Assembly (NCBI GenBank): GCA_949710005.1
Contig: OX453282.1
Coordinates: forward strand, 20,496,725 to 20,560,724
DNA: 64,000 bases
Source: Ricordea florida
Taxonomy: Eukaryota; Cnidaria; Anthozoa; Corallimorpharia; Ricordeidae
Direction: 5' to 3'
Positions 18,762-28,873 of this stretch are shown piece after piece. Position 1 is the stretch's first letter. Every line of letters begins with the position of its first letter. The position numbers were made by a program, and so were the translations under genes. The notes below the pieces were generated by a model. It saw nothing but the letters and a program-made list of their open reading frames with translations, searched no databases and was not told the DNA's origin.

Positions 18762-20060
18762 CTAATACATTATTGATCTTAAGTTTGAATTCATAACCTC
18801 CATTAACGCATCAGCTACAACAAACATGTAACAAGTCATAATACCAGACCCGCCAACTTTTCTTTTCATTTCTATTTTTATACCATCTTGTGCGTTGTTT
18901 AAGGCTAGACCCCCTCCATGAATACTATTATCTGGGTGTGTTCTCAAATCTATCCACAGGGCAAACTTATTATTATAAAAATCCTTTTCTTTTACCGACC
19001 AACGGGAGGAACCTGACCATCGAGCGAAGCTCTCCCCGGCGAAGCCGGAACGTGCGTAACTAGAAGGAAGAACGAAACGTTTCTTTATTGACTCCCAGAG
19101 GTCTGAAGGTACCATACCCTTAGAGTAAAAACGGTTTGGCACGCCATTAACATCAATATTAATTGAGGTTAAACCTGGATTTAAAAACCTCTCAGAATTT
19201 TTTTCCCCTTCTCCGTATGGTAATATAAACAAACATAATATCCCTGTAATTGACCTTCTGGGGAGATTAATATGTTGATTTATAACACTGTCATTAGGTC
19301 TGGATATGGTGAAAGTTTTGTGTAGAGTGACATTCTCGTAAAAGAATCCTTTACCAACCTGATAAGCTGCCTGTGCCTCACGAGCTAAGTATTCGCTTGA
19401 TATACAAGAATATTCCAACTCAAGGTTTGTGATTTTATAAGTTGGTGTCTTGGTCTTATCAGAATAAACAACAATATCGTTAACTGGAGCTAGTGTAATC
19501 TCAAAGATTAGTTGATGATCTAATGCTTTTGGATAGAAAACCCCATGATCTTTTAGTATAGGATGATTTAGCGGGATATGGTACTTGGTGTTATGTACTA
19601 CTGCAAGAGCCACTTCATTTGCATCTGTGTCTTCTTTATTACCCGCATTTGTTCTAAGTTTCCTCATGTTTCTAGAAGAAATACCTTGCCTTAATCTATC
19701 CTCTCGTTCTTCATCTGTTAAGAATAAGTCATGATATGTTTGAAATATATCATATCTTTGAGTATCCTGGAGTGTTTCACCGCCAAAAAGAACCCTGAGT
19801 CTGTATACAAGGTTACTACCTACATTATTCACGAGGGTGTTATCTTCATGACCATCAACAGTCAAGTTAAATAGTAGAGATACACTTCCTGGCACAATCA
19901 CTAAATTTTCAGAAAGTTTAGGAATATTTATATATAGTGTTTCTCCTGGATTAGCTGATGATGGGTTTAGTGTAATTCTATTCAATGTTGATTCCGCTTT
20001 CAAACCTAGTGGCTCTCTTGGAATCCTGTTTGGGTTAATTTTTTCAGATATGGTTGTCAT
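18762..20060 (-). CDS. Major capsid protein, double-jelly-roll type (inferred)
   Basis: This 432-aa protein is a major capsid candidate by size, beta-rich sequence and position between packaging ATPase and integrase. Key stretches are LNPSSANPGETLYINIPKLS (residues 31-50), LFGGETLQDTQRYDIFQTYH (91-110) and LEYSCISSEYLAREAQAAYQ in the middle, followed by LPRRSITGILCLFILPYG. I recall this as the common capsid-type ORF of cnidarian Polintons. The fold is not computable here. A GC-rich double hairpin (19022-19048) lies in the reading frame near the C-terminal third, in a variable loop. ATTTAAAGATTACT lies 26 nt upstream and overlaps the integrase start. Confidence 0.87.
   Translation of the reverse strand: MTTISEKINPNRIPREPLGLKAESTLNRITLNPSSANPGETLYINIPKLSENLVIVPGSVSLLFNLTVDGHEDNTLVNNVGSNLVYRLRVLFGGETLQDTQRYDIFQTYHDLFLTDEEREDRLRQGISSRNMRKLRTNAGNKEDTDANEVALAVVHNTKYHIPLNHPILKDHGVFYPKALDHQLIFEITLAPVNDIVVYSDKTKTPTYKITNLELEYSCISSEYLAREAQAAYQVGKGFFYENVTLHKTFTISRPNDSVINQHINLPRRSITGILCLFILPYGEGEKNSERFLNPGLTSINIDVNGVPNRFYSKGMVPSDLWESIKKRFVLPSSYARSGFAGESFARWSGSSRWSVKEKDFYNNKFALWIDLRTHPDNSIHGGGLALNNAQDGIKIEMKRKVGGSGIMTCYMFVVADALMEVMNSNLRSIMY
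19022..19048. repeat. GC-rich double-hairpin insertion inside the capsid ORF
   Basis: GAGC-GAA-GCTC, linker TCC, then CCGGC-GAA-GCCGG. It codes in frame for a short loop. Element 2 has only a collapsed remnant (CGAGCAAAGCCGG near 56436) at the same place. Confidence 0.8.
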
Positions 20061-20085
20061 ATTTTATTTTAAGGAAGGGAGGAGT

Positions 20086-20095
20086 AATCTTTAAA
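20086..20095 (-). promoter_or_regulatory. TTTAAAGATT box of the capsid gene, touching the integrase start
   Basis: Minus-strand TTTAAAGATT 26 nt before the capsid ATG (20060). The integrase ATG on the + strand (20095) begins inside the same motif. Element 2 keeps the arrangement (57483-57492). Confidence 0.65.
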
Positions 20096-21096
20096 TGAGT
20101 AACGAAAACATATCCCGAAGGTTTTCAAAAATATATTATTCAACTGATGGATATTGGAAAGGATATTCTGCAATTCCTAAATTAGCTGAAAAGGCTAAAG
20201 TAAGAGAAGATGTGGCTAAACAATGGCTTCAGAAACAGGCAATATGGCAAATATATCTACCAGCTCCAAAATATATCCCTAGACCGCACTGGGTTGTGGA
20301 TAAACCTAATCAGATTCACCAAGCGGATTTATTATTTTTACCACATGATAGAGCTGGAAGAAAAACATATAAATACGCATTAGTCGTGGTTGATGTTGCC
20401 TCAAGATATAAAGATACTGAACCATTAACCTCAAAAGAAAGTAGGGAAATTTCAAATGCTTTTGAAAAAATATATTCTAGAAAAATGAAATACCCAAAAA
20501 CATTAATTGTTGATCCTGGAAGAGAATTTATGGGTGATGTGACAAAACTTATGAATTACCATAATGTAAAAATCCAAAGAAGTGAAGCTGAAAATCATAG
20601 AGCTCAAGCATTTGTTGAAAGAGCAAACAGAACATTAAGCGAACGATTATTTAGTCATCAATATGCACAAGAAATGGTTAGTGATGAAAGATCTAGAGTA
20701 TGGGTGAAAAGATTACCAGATATTCTAAAAACTTTGAATAATACACCAACGAGAATAACTGGTAAGGAGCCTGATGAGGCTATAAAACAGAAAGAAGTTG
20801 ATATTGAACCTAAAAAATATAAGAGAGTTGTTGGTCTTGATGAAGTTAGGCTACCAATTGAGGTTAGTGTTAGATACTTACTTGCTCCTGGTGAACTTGA
20901 AGGTGGAGAACGAAGAAGAGCTACTGATCCAATTTGGAGTATTAAGATTTATGATATTTCTAGGAGTGTGGTTTCATCCAATCAGCCAATTTTATATTAT
21001 TTAGTAGATGGCCCTAGGCGTGGTTTTGTGAGGGAAGAACTACAGATTGTACCTTATGATACTGAACTACCACCCGATTCTGTTTTGAAAAGATAA
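20095..21096 (+). CDS. Retroviral-type DDE integrase (rve)
   Basis: Polinton integrase of 333 aa. The rve core shows the first Asp in HQADLLFL (D78), the second in LIVDPGREFMG (D140) and the Glu in AQAFVERANRTL (E175), with 34 residues between the last two. N-terminal residues 1-70 look helical without a clear zinc finger. The C-terminal region (about 245-330) has beta-type DNA-binding character. It would process and join the TIR ends into host DNA, giving the 5-bp target duplication. It diverges from the capsid gene, and its 3' end overlaps the polymerase ORF by 43 bp on the opposite strand. Confidence 0.93.
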   Translation: MSNENISRRFSKIYYSTDGYWKGYSAIPKLAEKAKVREDVAKQWLQKQAIWQIYLPAPKYIPRPHWVVDKPNQIHQADLLFLPHDRAGRKTYKYALVVVDVASRYKDTEPLTSKESREISNAFEKIYSRKMKYPKTLIVDPGREFMGDVTKLMNYHNVKIQRSEAENHRAQAFVERANRTLSERLFSHQYAQEMVSDERSRVWVKRLPDILKTLNNTPTRITGKEPDEAIKQKEVDIEPKKYKRVVGLDEVRLPIEVSVRYLLAPGELEGGERRRATDPIWSIKIYDISRSVVSSNQPILYYLVDGPRRGFVREELQIVPYDTELPPDSVLKR

Positions 21097-24000
21097 TGTC
21101 CGATAGCATAAGTATGTATTCCATCTTTACAAATTATTCTCTTATCATCATCAGCAGATAGTGCAACTTTATTAATGGTTTCGGTATAAACATCATGTAA
21201 GTGGCTTCTAATTACATTCATCTTTCTAAATTGTTTTTCCCCAGTTTTTAGACAATTCTTGTAATTATTGTGACTTATTGTCTTTTTTACAACTGATGCT
21301 TTTACCCCCTTATCCTTTTTAATCTCTTTACCACCATCCATCAATATAGAGTATAGCTTTGGTCTTAGGCCAACAAATTCAATTATCTGCTTACCCCCGC
21401 ATTCATCTTTAAACTTACCGATTAATTTTTTGTTTACACCAGTCTCAATACCAGATGGGTGAACTTTAGGATAATTACTAGTGTCAAACATTTCTCTAAC
21501 ATCTAGACTGATATCCTTATAGAAATCCTCTGTCTCTATCACATATACAAGGCTGTCTGTATCTGTGAACAACAATTTAGCCTTTTCCCCATATTTAGGT
21601 TTGATATAATTATAGTGAAAATCATACATTACTGTTTTGCTTAAATCTAGAATGCACATTCCTAAGTAAACAGGTTTATTGAATTTTATCTTTTTTTTCT
21701 TCATATGAATGGCTGCTAAATTTTCAGAAAAGATAGTGCGATGTTGATAATTAGGTTGTTTTATTAATTTTTTAGCCTCTTTTTGGTTTGTAACTAATCT
21801 AATGTCTACCCTATTTCTAATGTTTTCCATTGTTTTACCAAAGACAGAGTTATTCATTAACTTGAAGAACTCTTTTTCAAAATCATTCTTTGCTTGAGAT
21901 CTTAGATTAGTATTCAAGTCAATGTAAGGTTTTAACCAAGCCGACTCTTCAAATGTAATTCCACTATGAATATTTGTGATTTTTAATCCTAGACTTTCAT
22001 AAAGTTTCAAGGTCTCGCGGTGAACTACATACCTTTCCTTGTTTTTAAGGTTTGGGATTAATTTCTCCACCTTTTTAACAACAAGTCTCTCTGGGGCCAA
22101 AGGATAATCATTATGTAAATCATGTAGGTGATGAGGATATTCTAATTCAACCTCTAATATACAGGGAATATTTTTCCAGTTTTTAAGCTCTTCTTCATCA
22201 GTAATCCATCTAAAACCGTGAGTAGGTAGTGGTTTACTCATTGCTTCGCCATATAAGTTATTTCTGTCAAGATATACAATATACTTTGTTTGTTGGTTTG
22301 GATTATATTCTTCCATGTATGGATTATTAGCTTCTGCATATCTAGTAGAAATCTGGGATACACCTCCTCTAACCCCTCTCTCAAACATAAGTAGCATGTT
22401 GATATCAGTTAACAACTCTAAATTCACTTTTGTTATCTTTAATGCTGCATCCCAAGCTAATCCAGGTGCTGTATAATAGTGAGCGGGGTCTAAACCATAA
22501 TTCTTTTGGCAAACATCCCTAAAATTCTCGAATACATCCATTAAAAATAGTACGTCCGACGCAAGATATAGATCGTGGTAATCCCTCATTGTTTTCATAT
22601 TAAAAGTTTTCCATACCTTCTTAGCATATTGATAGTCGTCTTCTGTTATATGTTCGTCGTTTAGTTTTGAGTAAAATGCATCTTTTGGCGGAAGTTTAGT
22701 TTCATTTAGTTTATCAAAGTTATCAAACCAATCATATGGAAATACACCCTTTCTCAACATTAAATACATCTTATCCCCAAATTTCTTTTTCGTTTCAGTT
22801 AATTTCTCATCTTTTGGAGAAAGACACTTACTTTTTGCTAATAAACAATTCTTACATTTTTCACAATTACCAATACCTTTATACTGAACAATCTTTTCAT
22901 CTTCTATGTATCTCTTCATACAATCCCATGGTTTGCAGGCCTCACACTTTCCACATTTTGTAAGATTATCAACTAAACTACTAAGACCGGTTTGCATAAA
23001 TTTGAATGAATCTATGAATCTAAGATTCCACTTCACTTCTCTTTCCTTACCTTCTTTATTTATAAATTTATCAAGTACAATCTGTTTTGTAAAAGAAATA
23101 TATTTTTCCTCATTATTAGGTATACAATCTACTTTACCTTTTGTTATACCAATATTCTTAATAAAAAGATGTGAGTCATATCCTGATAGGTTGTGAAAGA
23201 TAATTGGTATGAAAAATTTTGTAATTTTATAATTTAAGTTACATTTACTATGAGCTGCTCCTCTATACTTTCCTGTATAATGACAGTGGTCTTTTACCTT
23301 ATCTTTTTCCAATAATTCACCCTCACATATATGACAAATGCTGGCATTTTTATGGTTGAATTTTTCCCTTTGTGTCATCCAATTCAATTTCTTGTTTGGT
23401 TTGATATTTTTGTAAATTTCTCTAACATCCTTCTCTAGTTCTTCAATAAATCTCTTTCCCACATCTTCATCTGGGAATTCAGCGGTGTATTGCCTAATAA
23501 AGGTTTCATAATTTTCATCAAAAAACTTTATTATATAACAGTATCCAGATGGTTTGTGTTTTTGATATTTTTTAGTAAAACTTTTACTTTCATCTGTAGA
23601 ACGGGTGTGTATTTTCACTGTAAAGCTCTCAAAGTCAGCATATACAACAAAGGGTACCCTAATTTTTTTCCAATAATTAATGAATTTAATATATTCAGGA
23701 TTTCCATATTTATCCATTGGCATTTCACCCCTAACGGGTTCGTTTGCATTGCAATATAACATATGATTTTCCAATGTTTCCTTTTTATGAGTATGATAAA
23801 GGCACCTATAACATATGTAAATCTTAGCTTTATGTTTAGTAACTTGTGAAACTACCAATCCGCTAAAATTAGTTATCAAACAGTAGTGGTTTGTTTCGTC
23901 GTTTGATATTAGAAGTAAGTTTATCAAATAACCACTTTGTTTATCACTTATTCTTAGAGGGTATACTCCACATTTATCATCATCATTATCATATCCATAG

Positions 24001-25190
24001 ACATTAATCGCGTAGTAGTTCTTTTGCTTTTCAAACTTATCAATATCTTTCCATTCAGCGGGAAAATTTATTCCTTCCCAGTTCAACTTCTCTTCATTCT
24101 CTATCAGTTCTTTATTTACCCTCTCCCGGTGAACATCTCTGGGAAATGCGCCTTCTGCTACTGCATGTCTAAAACACTTATTATCATTTTCATTCTTAGG
24201 GTTAACAATTGACTTTTTTTTTGCTAAAATTTTTGGCAATGGAATATAAAAACTTCCTAAAAGTGGCTCAAATGGGTCAATTTTTATATCAAAGTATAGC
24301 ACTTGATCAAATACCCAGCCAGAACCATTTTCTTTAAACTTCTTAAACGACTCAAGTTGGTAACTAACCATCACATCTAATAAGTTAGATAAATCAGTTG
24401 GCGCTGTTATCGTTTCTGGTTTTTTAGTATGAAATGGCGGATATGCTTCATCAAAATTTAGTGTATTAGGATTCTCTTTTATAAATTTACAGACAAGAAT
24501 AAATTTCACCTTTAGCGGTTTCTTATGCTGATTAATTAATTCTATAACTTTTGGTTTGATTTTTTTGATAAATTCCTTTTCATCATACCTTTTATTACCA
24601 TATATCCTGTATGTTTTCAGATAACCATCAAACACCGTTTCTTGTTCTATTGGCGTGAAATCTTCTTTTTCATATTCAGTGGTGGGTTTTTTAAACGTTC
24701 TTTTAAATCTTTCCTTCAGACTTTCTTTCGGAGAAAAGCGTTTTCTTATTTGATCAGCCTTTTCATTCGAATTTTCTTTTTGATTTAAACGTTTAAATAT
24801 TTTGTTAAACTTTTCCTTCATACTTTCTATTCGTTTATCTACAATCTTTTTAGGGGGTTCTGGTACATAAGATAGTATCCAATCTGCGAACTTGTTAATA
24901 TCTTTCATTATTGGTTTAACAACTTTACTTTCCAAATTTTTAATTGGTATGGTTGGAGGTTTTGGTTTTGGGGTTTTTGGTTTTAGAGTTCGAACATTAA
25001 TCTTAGGTATTGGCTCGTCAAGAATGATTCTTTGTTTCTGAAGATTTCGCATCTCTTCCATAACTTCTGGAATATTACGCAACGCTTCAATTAGTTGTTC
25101 TTTTCTAGTCAATTTATAAATTTTTTCAACACCGTGTTCTTTAGCAATTTGTCGCAATTCTACAACTTTTTTCTTTCGTAACTCTTCCAT
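21054..25190 (-). CDS. B-family DNA polymerase with SAP-like, OTU-like and endonuclease-VII-like parts
   Basis: This 1378-aa polymerase has several parts. Residues 1-53 are encoded in the TIR (SAP/HeH-like). A Lys/Pro-rich linker precedes an OTU-like region (NDNKCFRHAV about 335-344, His near 435) and a zinc-binding segment (C460, C463, H476, C480). The exonuclease begins at VYADFES (516-522). An endonuclease-VII-like insert follows (CHICEG at 619-624, DHCHYTGKYRGAAHSKCN to 651), then HNLSGYDSHL and YLASDVLF. Polymerase motifs are YLDRNNLYGEAMS (973-985), NSVFGKT (1114-1120) and FTDTDSLVY (1208-1216). Protein priming is inferred from the family. The frame is intact; the start is shared with the left TIR gene. 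Confidence 0.92.
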   Translation of the reverse strand: MEELRKKKVVELRQIAKEHGVEKIYKLTRKEQLIEALRNIPEVMEEMRNLQKQRIILDEPIPKINVRTLKPKTPKPKPPTIPIKNLESKVVKPIMKDINKFADWILSYVPEPPKKIVDKRIESMKEKFNKIFKRLNQKENSNEKADQIRKRFSPKESLKERFKRTFKKPTTEYEKEDFTPIEQETVFDGYLKTYRIYGNKRYDEKEFIKKIKPKVIELINQHKKPLKVKFILVCKFIKENPNTLNFDEAYPPFHTKKPETITAPTDLSNLLDVMVSYQLESFKKFKENGSGWVFDQVLYFDIKIDPFEPLLGSFYIPLPKILAKKKSIVNPKNENDNKCFRHAVAEGAFPRDVHRERVNKELIENEEKLNWEGINFPAEWKDIDKFEKQKNYYAINVYGYDNDDDKCGVYPLRISDKQSGYLINLLLISNDETNHYCLITNFSGLVVSQVTKHKAKIYICYRCLYHTHKKETLENHMLYCNANEPVRGEMPMDKYGNPEYIKFINYWKKIRVPFVVYADFESFTVKIHTRSTDESKSFTKKYQKHKPSGYCYIIKFFDENYETFIRQYTAEFPDEDVGKRFIEELEKDVREIYKNIKPNKKLNWMTQREKFNHKNASICHICEGELLEKDKVKDHCHYTGKYRGAAHSKCNLNYKITKFFIPIIFHNLSGYDSHLFIKNIGITKGKVDCIPNNEEKYISFTKQIVLDKFINKEGKEREVKWNLRFIDSFKFMQTGLSSLVDNLTKCGKCEACKPWDCMKRYIEDEKIVQYKGIGNCEKCKNCLLAKSKCLSPKDEKLTETKKKFGDKMYLMLRKGVFPYDWFDNFDKLNETKLPPKDAFYSKLNDEHITEDDYQYAKKVWKTFNMKTMRDYHDLYLASDVLFLMDVFENFRDVCQKNYGLDPAHYYTAPGLAWDAALKITKVNLELLTDINMLLMFERGVRGGVSQISTRYAEANNPYMEEYNPNQQTKYIVYLDRNNLYGEAMSKPLPTHGFRWITDEEELKNWKNIPCILEVELEYPHHLHDLHNDYPLAPERLVVKKVEKLIPNLKNKERYVVHRETLKLYESLGLKITNIHSGITFEESAWLKPYIDLNTNLRSQAKNDFEKEFFKLMNNSVFGKTMENIRNRVDIRLVTNQKEAKKLIKQPNYQHRTIFSENLAAIHMKKKKIKFNKPVYLGMCILDLSKTVMYDFHYNYIKPKYGEKAKLLFTDTDSLVYVIETEDFYKDISLDVREMFDTSNYPKVHPSGIETGVNKKLIGKFKDECGGKQIIEFVGLRPKLYSILMDGGKEIKKDKGVKASVVKKTISHNNYKNCLKTGEKQFRKMNVIRSHLHDVYTETINKVALSADDDKRIICKDGIHTYAIGHYLFKTESGGSSVS

Positions 25191-25409
25191 TTTTACTTTT
25201 ATTATTTTTGTTTTTAAATAATAATTGAATTTAATTTTATTATTTTTTTTATTAACCTATAAATTCTCTGATAAAATCTCTGATAAATCCCTGATAAAAT
25301 TTTCCTCATTTTTTGTATCTTTTTGTAAAATTTTTATGAAATTTTTAGTAATATTTTTTAATTTAACATTTTTAAAAATTTGTCCTAGAACCCCCATTTA
25401 CCCTCTACT
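25031..25409 (-). repeat. Right terminal inverted repeat, element 1 (379 bp)
   Basis: Reverse complement of 9482-9860. It contains the polymerase start (25190), 53 codons and the upstream block at 25197-25221. Confidence 0.93.
25197..25221 (-). promoter_or_regulatory. Putative polymerase promoter in the right TIR
   Basis: TIR copy of the 25-nt block at 9670-9694, located just upstream of the polymerase ATG. Confidence 0.6.
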
Positions 25410-25414
25410 ACCTT
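25410..25414. repeat. Target-site duplication ACCTT (right of element 1)
   Basis: Matches 9477-9481. Confidence 0.85.
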
Positions 25415-25564
25415 TTTGTCGAGAACAACATGGGCACTCACTCATTCACTCCACTCCACTGCTTGAAAGAACAGAACAAGCTAACAGAACCAACAAAAAT
25501 ATAAAGTTTTACACTCTGCCTTGGATCTTGTTTCATTCACCAATGTTTTATTATCGTTTCAAAG

Positions 25565-25671
25565 AGCCAGGTAGGCCTCGGAATTTGACCGTACAAAGAG
25601 TTGAATCAGAGAGCATCGACCTGCAGTGGAAAGAACCAAGTCTAGTGCCAGAGGGAGGTTTGACGTACACT
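25565..25671 (+). CDS. Host receptor gene: first half of a split FN3 module
   Basis: After AG at 25563-25564 the reading PGRPRNLTVQRVESESIDLQ, then W-K-E-P-S, is the start of an FN3 module with its conserved Trp. It ends in phase 0 before a donor (TACACT|GTAAGC, 25672). The second half is at 25826. This is the only FN3 module here split by an internal intron. It directly follows Polinton 1, so the element sits between FN3 exons 5 and 6. Confidence 0.8.
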
Positions 25672-25825
25672 GTAAGCTATCTTAAGAGTAATTTCCATTA
25701 CATTATTTTAGTGTAACATGTTTTACATGTTGTTGTGCTTCATGTACTTTGTGTTGCATTAAAGACTACATTTACTATCATATATAGCTTCACTACTAAT
25801 ATGCGACCTATTTAATCATTTTAAG

Positions 25826-26018
25826 GTTAAGTACAATGGAAGGAAGTCTTACAACACGAGTTTCATAGATATTGGATCAATTAAGGCAGGACAGTCTACA
25901 TCAATTTCTGTGACGCGTTTGGTACCAGACACTACATATACACTCGATGTGTACGGAACCGCAAACTGCGGCGAAGGAGAAAGTATTAGCCTTTCAGGCA
26001 TCACAACGAAGATCACAG
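25826..26018 (+). CDS. Host receptor gene: second half of the split FN3 module
   Basis: Acceptor TTTTAAG ends at 25825. The reading VKYNGRKSYNTSFIDIGSIK, then VPDTTYTLDVYGTANCGEGE, gives FN3 strands C' to G with the Tyr-x-Leu-x-Val-x-x motif. It starts in phase 0 and ends in phase 1 (ACAG|GTAG), restoring the phase-1 module rule of this gene. Next in the gene is the Ig exon at 33496. Confidence 0.8.
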
Positions 26019-26795
26019 GTAGATAGGGCTGTTCAAGGGGTTTACACCTTTCCCTCCCTAATTGGACTATTATTTAGCACCATGCACGTTTGGAGAACCG
26101 GCATATCGCTCTTTGAATTTTAAATGTTGGTGTGCCGATATTTCACGACAGTCTTTGTACAGTAGTACGTCATCACTTTCGTTTCCTTTATATCGACGTT
26201 CTAGAAACATGTTTACACAATCGTGTGTTGAAAAATCTATGATTCCGTTATTTCCCATGGCACTTACTAAGGCCTTAGATTGCCTTGGTTACCACATTCA
26301 GATTCCCCCAGAAGGTCATCCTTTTTTGCCACTACTTTTACTTACCATTCACGCCCACACACCACCTCCATCAACGCCACCCCCACCCTCCCAACCCTAC
26401 CAACTGCCGTTAACCTGTTCACCTCTCCAATCAGTTCAGGGAATGGATCACTATGTTTTCCTTTGCCTCTCTTGTCTTTGCCACTAAGACAAAAAAAAAT
26501 ACCCTCTGACTGTTTTTCAATATAAAGTAGTACTTTGGGCTCCGTACTAAACGTCTATGCTAAAATAAAGCGACAAGAATATTCTTAAAGATACAATTTC
26601 TGGGGCTGAAATCACGATTTTTTCATCCGCTATTGCTGAAATCCGGTTCCATATGCGCCGACAAGTTTCCAACGGGATTGATCTCTTCGTGACGTCAGAT
26701 TCGCATCACGAGTATCTTCGAGTCCTTCTTGTGAAGAGAAACTAAGGGAAATATATCGAGCTCAGAGGATAAAAATACGGACGTTTCGTCAGTGG

Positions 26796-27011
26796 ATGAC
26801 TCAGAGTGTTTGTCTGACGCCTCAGAGGGCAATTTCGTATCGGCAACAGGGGGTTTTGCCATACGACGAAAGTACAGAACCGGTAGCAAACGAAGAAAAA
26901 GCTGCACAATATGCGATGCAAGTCGCTGAAGAGGAAGAAGAAGAACAAATACTTCTTAGCAGATTCTCTGGCGAAGTTGACGTCCGAGAATGGTTTGTAG
27001 GCTTTCGTTGA
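26796..27011 (+). pseudogene. Possible P2X7-like zinc-finger protein remnant
   Basis: The reading GVLPYDESTEPVANEEKAAQ, then an EEEEEE run and LLSRFSGEVDVREW, resembles the acidic stretch before the Cys-rich P2X7-type domain of repeated cnidarian genes. The frame ends before the cysteines. The similarity is from memory and weak. A 15-bp sequence at 26690-26704 (TGACGTCAGATTCGC) occurs inverted at 31055-31069 beyond the THAP ORF, so the two may belong to one decayed element. Confidence 0.35.
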
Positions 27012-28873
27012 AAAATTTTAATTTAGCTCTTAATATAAGTAGCGAGTCATGGCATTGCTGGCTTGATTTCAACCATATTTTTGGTGTAAAATAGTTTTAG
27101 TGTTTGTTGGAATGTGTTAGCGCCGGCATGATATTTCCAAGATCTCAAGAGCCTACTTTCAGTCGCAGTCTTTCGACTGGCGCTAAATTTTCATCTGAGT
27201 TAGAGTTTGGCTTTATTTGTAATGAACATAGGTTCGAATTGCTCGTTGACTTGCGTGGTTGGAGCAGAGGAATGCTTGTGTTGCACGGAAGTGAATCGAT
27301 GCACCGAGAGAATGGAGGAGGTGGAAAAGGAGGATCAGTGCATAACGATACACCCGGGATTTGAAAATGTTTGATTGAACCGATGGGGGTTACAAACTGC
27401 AGGCATTGGTTTAAAAACAAAATCAAAAAAATCATACACCACTAGGCAGACACGTGGAGACAGAGCAGAGGCAGAGTAAATTTCTTCTTTGTTTTAGGAA
27501 GGGACACTGGGACATACCCATTCTTACTCTTCCACAGTAAATAAGAGAATGTAAACCTCTGAACTTTGTAATTGTTGTTTGAAGACGTCGCAATTGCTAA
27601 AAGTAAGGTATTTTATACTTGTACCAAATACAAGAAAATAGTTGATAATTGTAAAGGAGAGAATCCCATTGAAAAAAAAAAACAGTAAAATCACAAGTAC
27701 AATGTTTGCATAATCTTTGATGTGAACTTCTTTTACCCTTGTAGATTTTTGCGATCTGTGGCATACAGACAATTTGTACGTTTGGTGTGGGAATATGTTG
27801 GCAAGTAGAACAGATCTTCTCTTCCTTGCTGTGTGTACAATTCAATAAGATCTGTCTTTCCCACAGCTGAAGATCATTACCATGGTTACGAGGAAGAAGA
27901 TAAGGATGAAGTATAATGTGTATTTACTACAGTTATCTCCATGCATCTTTTTATTCTTTCATAGTGAGGTACGTTTTTGTGCATGTTGATCTGCAAGAAA
28001 GGGAATGAATGCTTTTTTCTATTTCTTATTATTTTTTATTATTTTGTTAATTTTTAACTTTTTTTAATATTTTAACCTCAAAACTGTGTTGTTTGCTACT
28101 TAATGTAGTCAGGTAACACATAGTATGATTTTGCAGACATATGAAGCCATTCCAGTATCAGGTATGAAAGTAGACCTGCGAAACTGCTTCTAAAGTCAAA
28201 TACAGTGCAGTGAATCTTCTGATTGGTAATAGAGTTGTCCTTCATTTCTGATGGGAGAGAAACATGTGTATTCTCATTTCAGGGTAACATCTTTCTTCCC
28301 CATAACTTAATGAAAGAAATTGTTCATGGTTGTCTCATCTCCAGAGGAGCAAAGTAAGGCACTGATGACCTACACAAGAAAAATTTCGTAAATTTTCAAA
28401 GATTACACGATATGATGTGAAACGCGTACAGAGCTACCATGGGTGACATTTATCACGTGTAGAAGTGGTTTACGGTCGTTTCGCTACTAGTCATTTCGCT
28501 GCATATCGAGGTCGTTTCGCTACATTCAAAAGTCGATTCGCTGCAAAGGACGAGTCGTTTCGCTGCACATAAAGTAGTTCCCATTTGTCAAAAACACACG
28601 TTACTCACATGACGTTTTCTTTATCACTGTAATTTTCACTCAGAAACAGGACACATATTTATATAGAACGCAGAATCACTCGGTTTGCCTATTCCCCGCG
28701 CAGCTACGAAGCGCGTTCCGCAAAAACTATTCAGTGAAGAAGTAAAGCAAACGAACACACTAGTTCACCTCTGCATCTACAAGAACTGTCCCAATGAGAC
28801 TTTTATTGTCCACAAACAGCAAGTAACATAACTTCACAACATCAATCATTCAGACAATTTAAAAATATCTCAA

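Larger units (their letters stand above)
9482..25409 (+). mobile_element. Polinton/Maverick element 1 (integrated virus-like element)
   Basis: This is a 15.9-kb element with 379-bp TIRs beginning AG and ending CT and a 5-bp target duplication. It carries the Polinton hallmarks: B-family DNA polymerase with protein-primed-type architecture, retroviral-like DDE integrase, FtsK/HerA packaging ATPase and a capsid protein of double-jelly-roll type (inferred). It also has conserved small structural-type genes. All genes are intact except the accessory gene at 10294. It lies in an intron of the host receptor gene. No adenain-like protease was recognised. Confidence 0.93.

Noticed and set aside
20798..21004. 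Second ORF inside the integrase gene
   Set aside because: Alternate-frame shadow of a clear rve integrase; the same shadow appears in element 2 only because the sequence is conserved.
26062..26487. 141-codon open frame after the split FN3 exon
   Set aside because: Low-complexity Pro/His/Ser-rich reading in an intron, with no domain or splice support.
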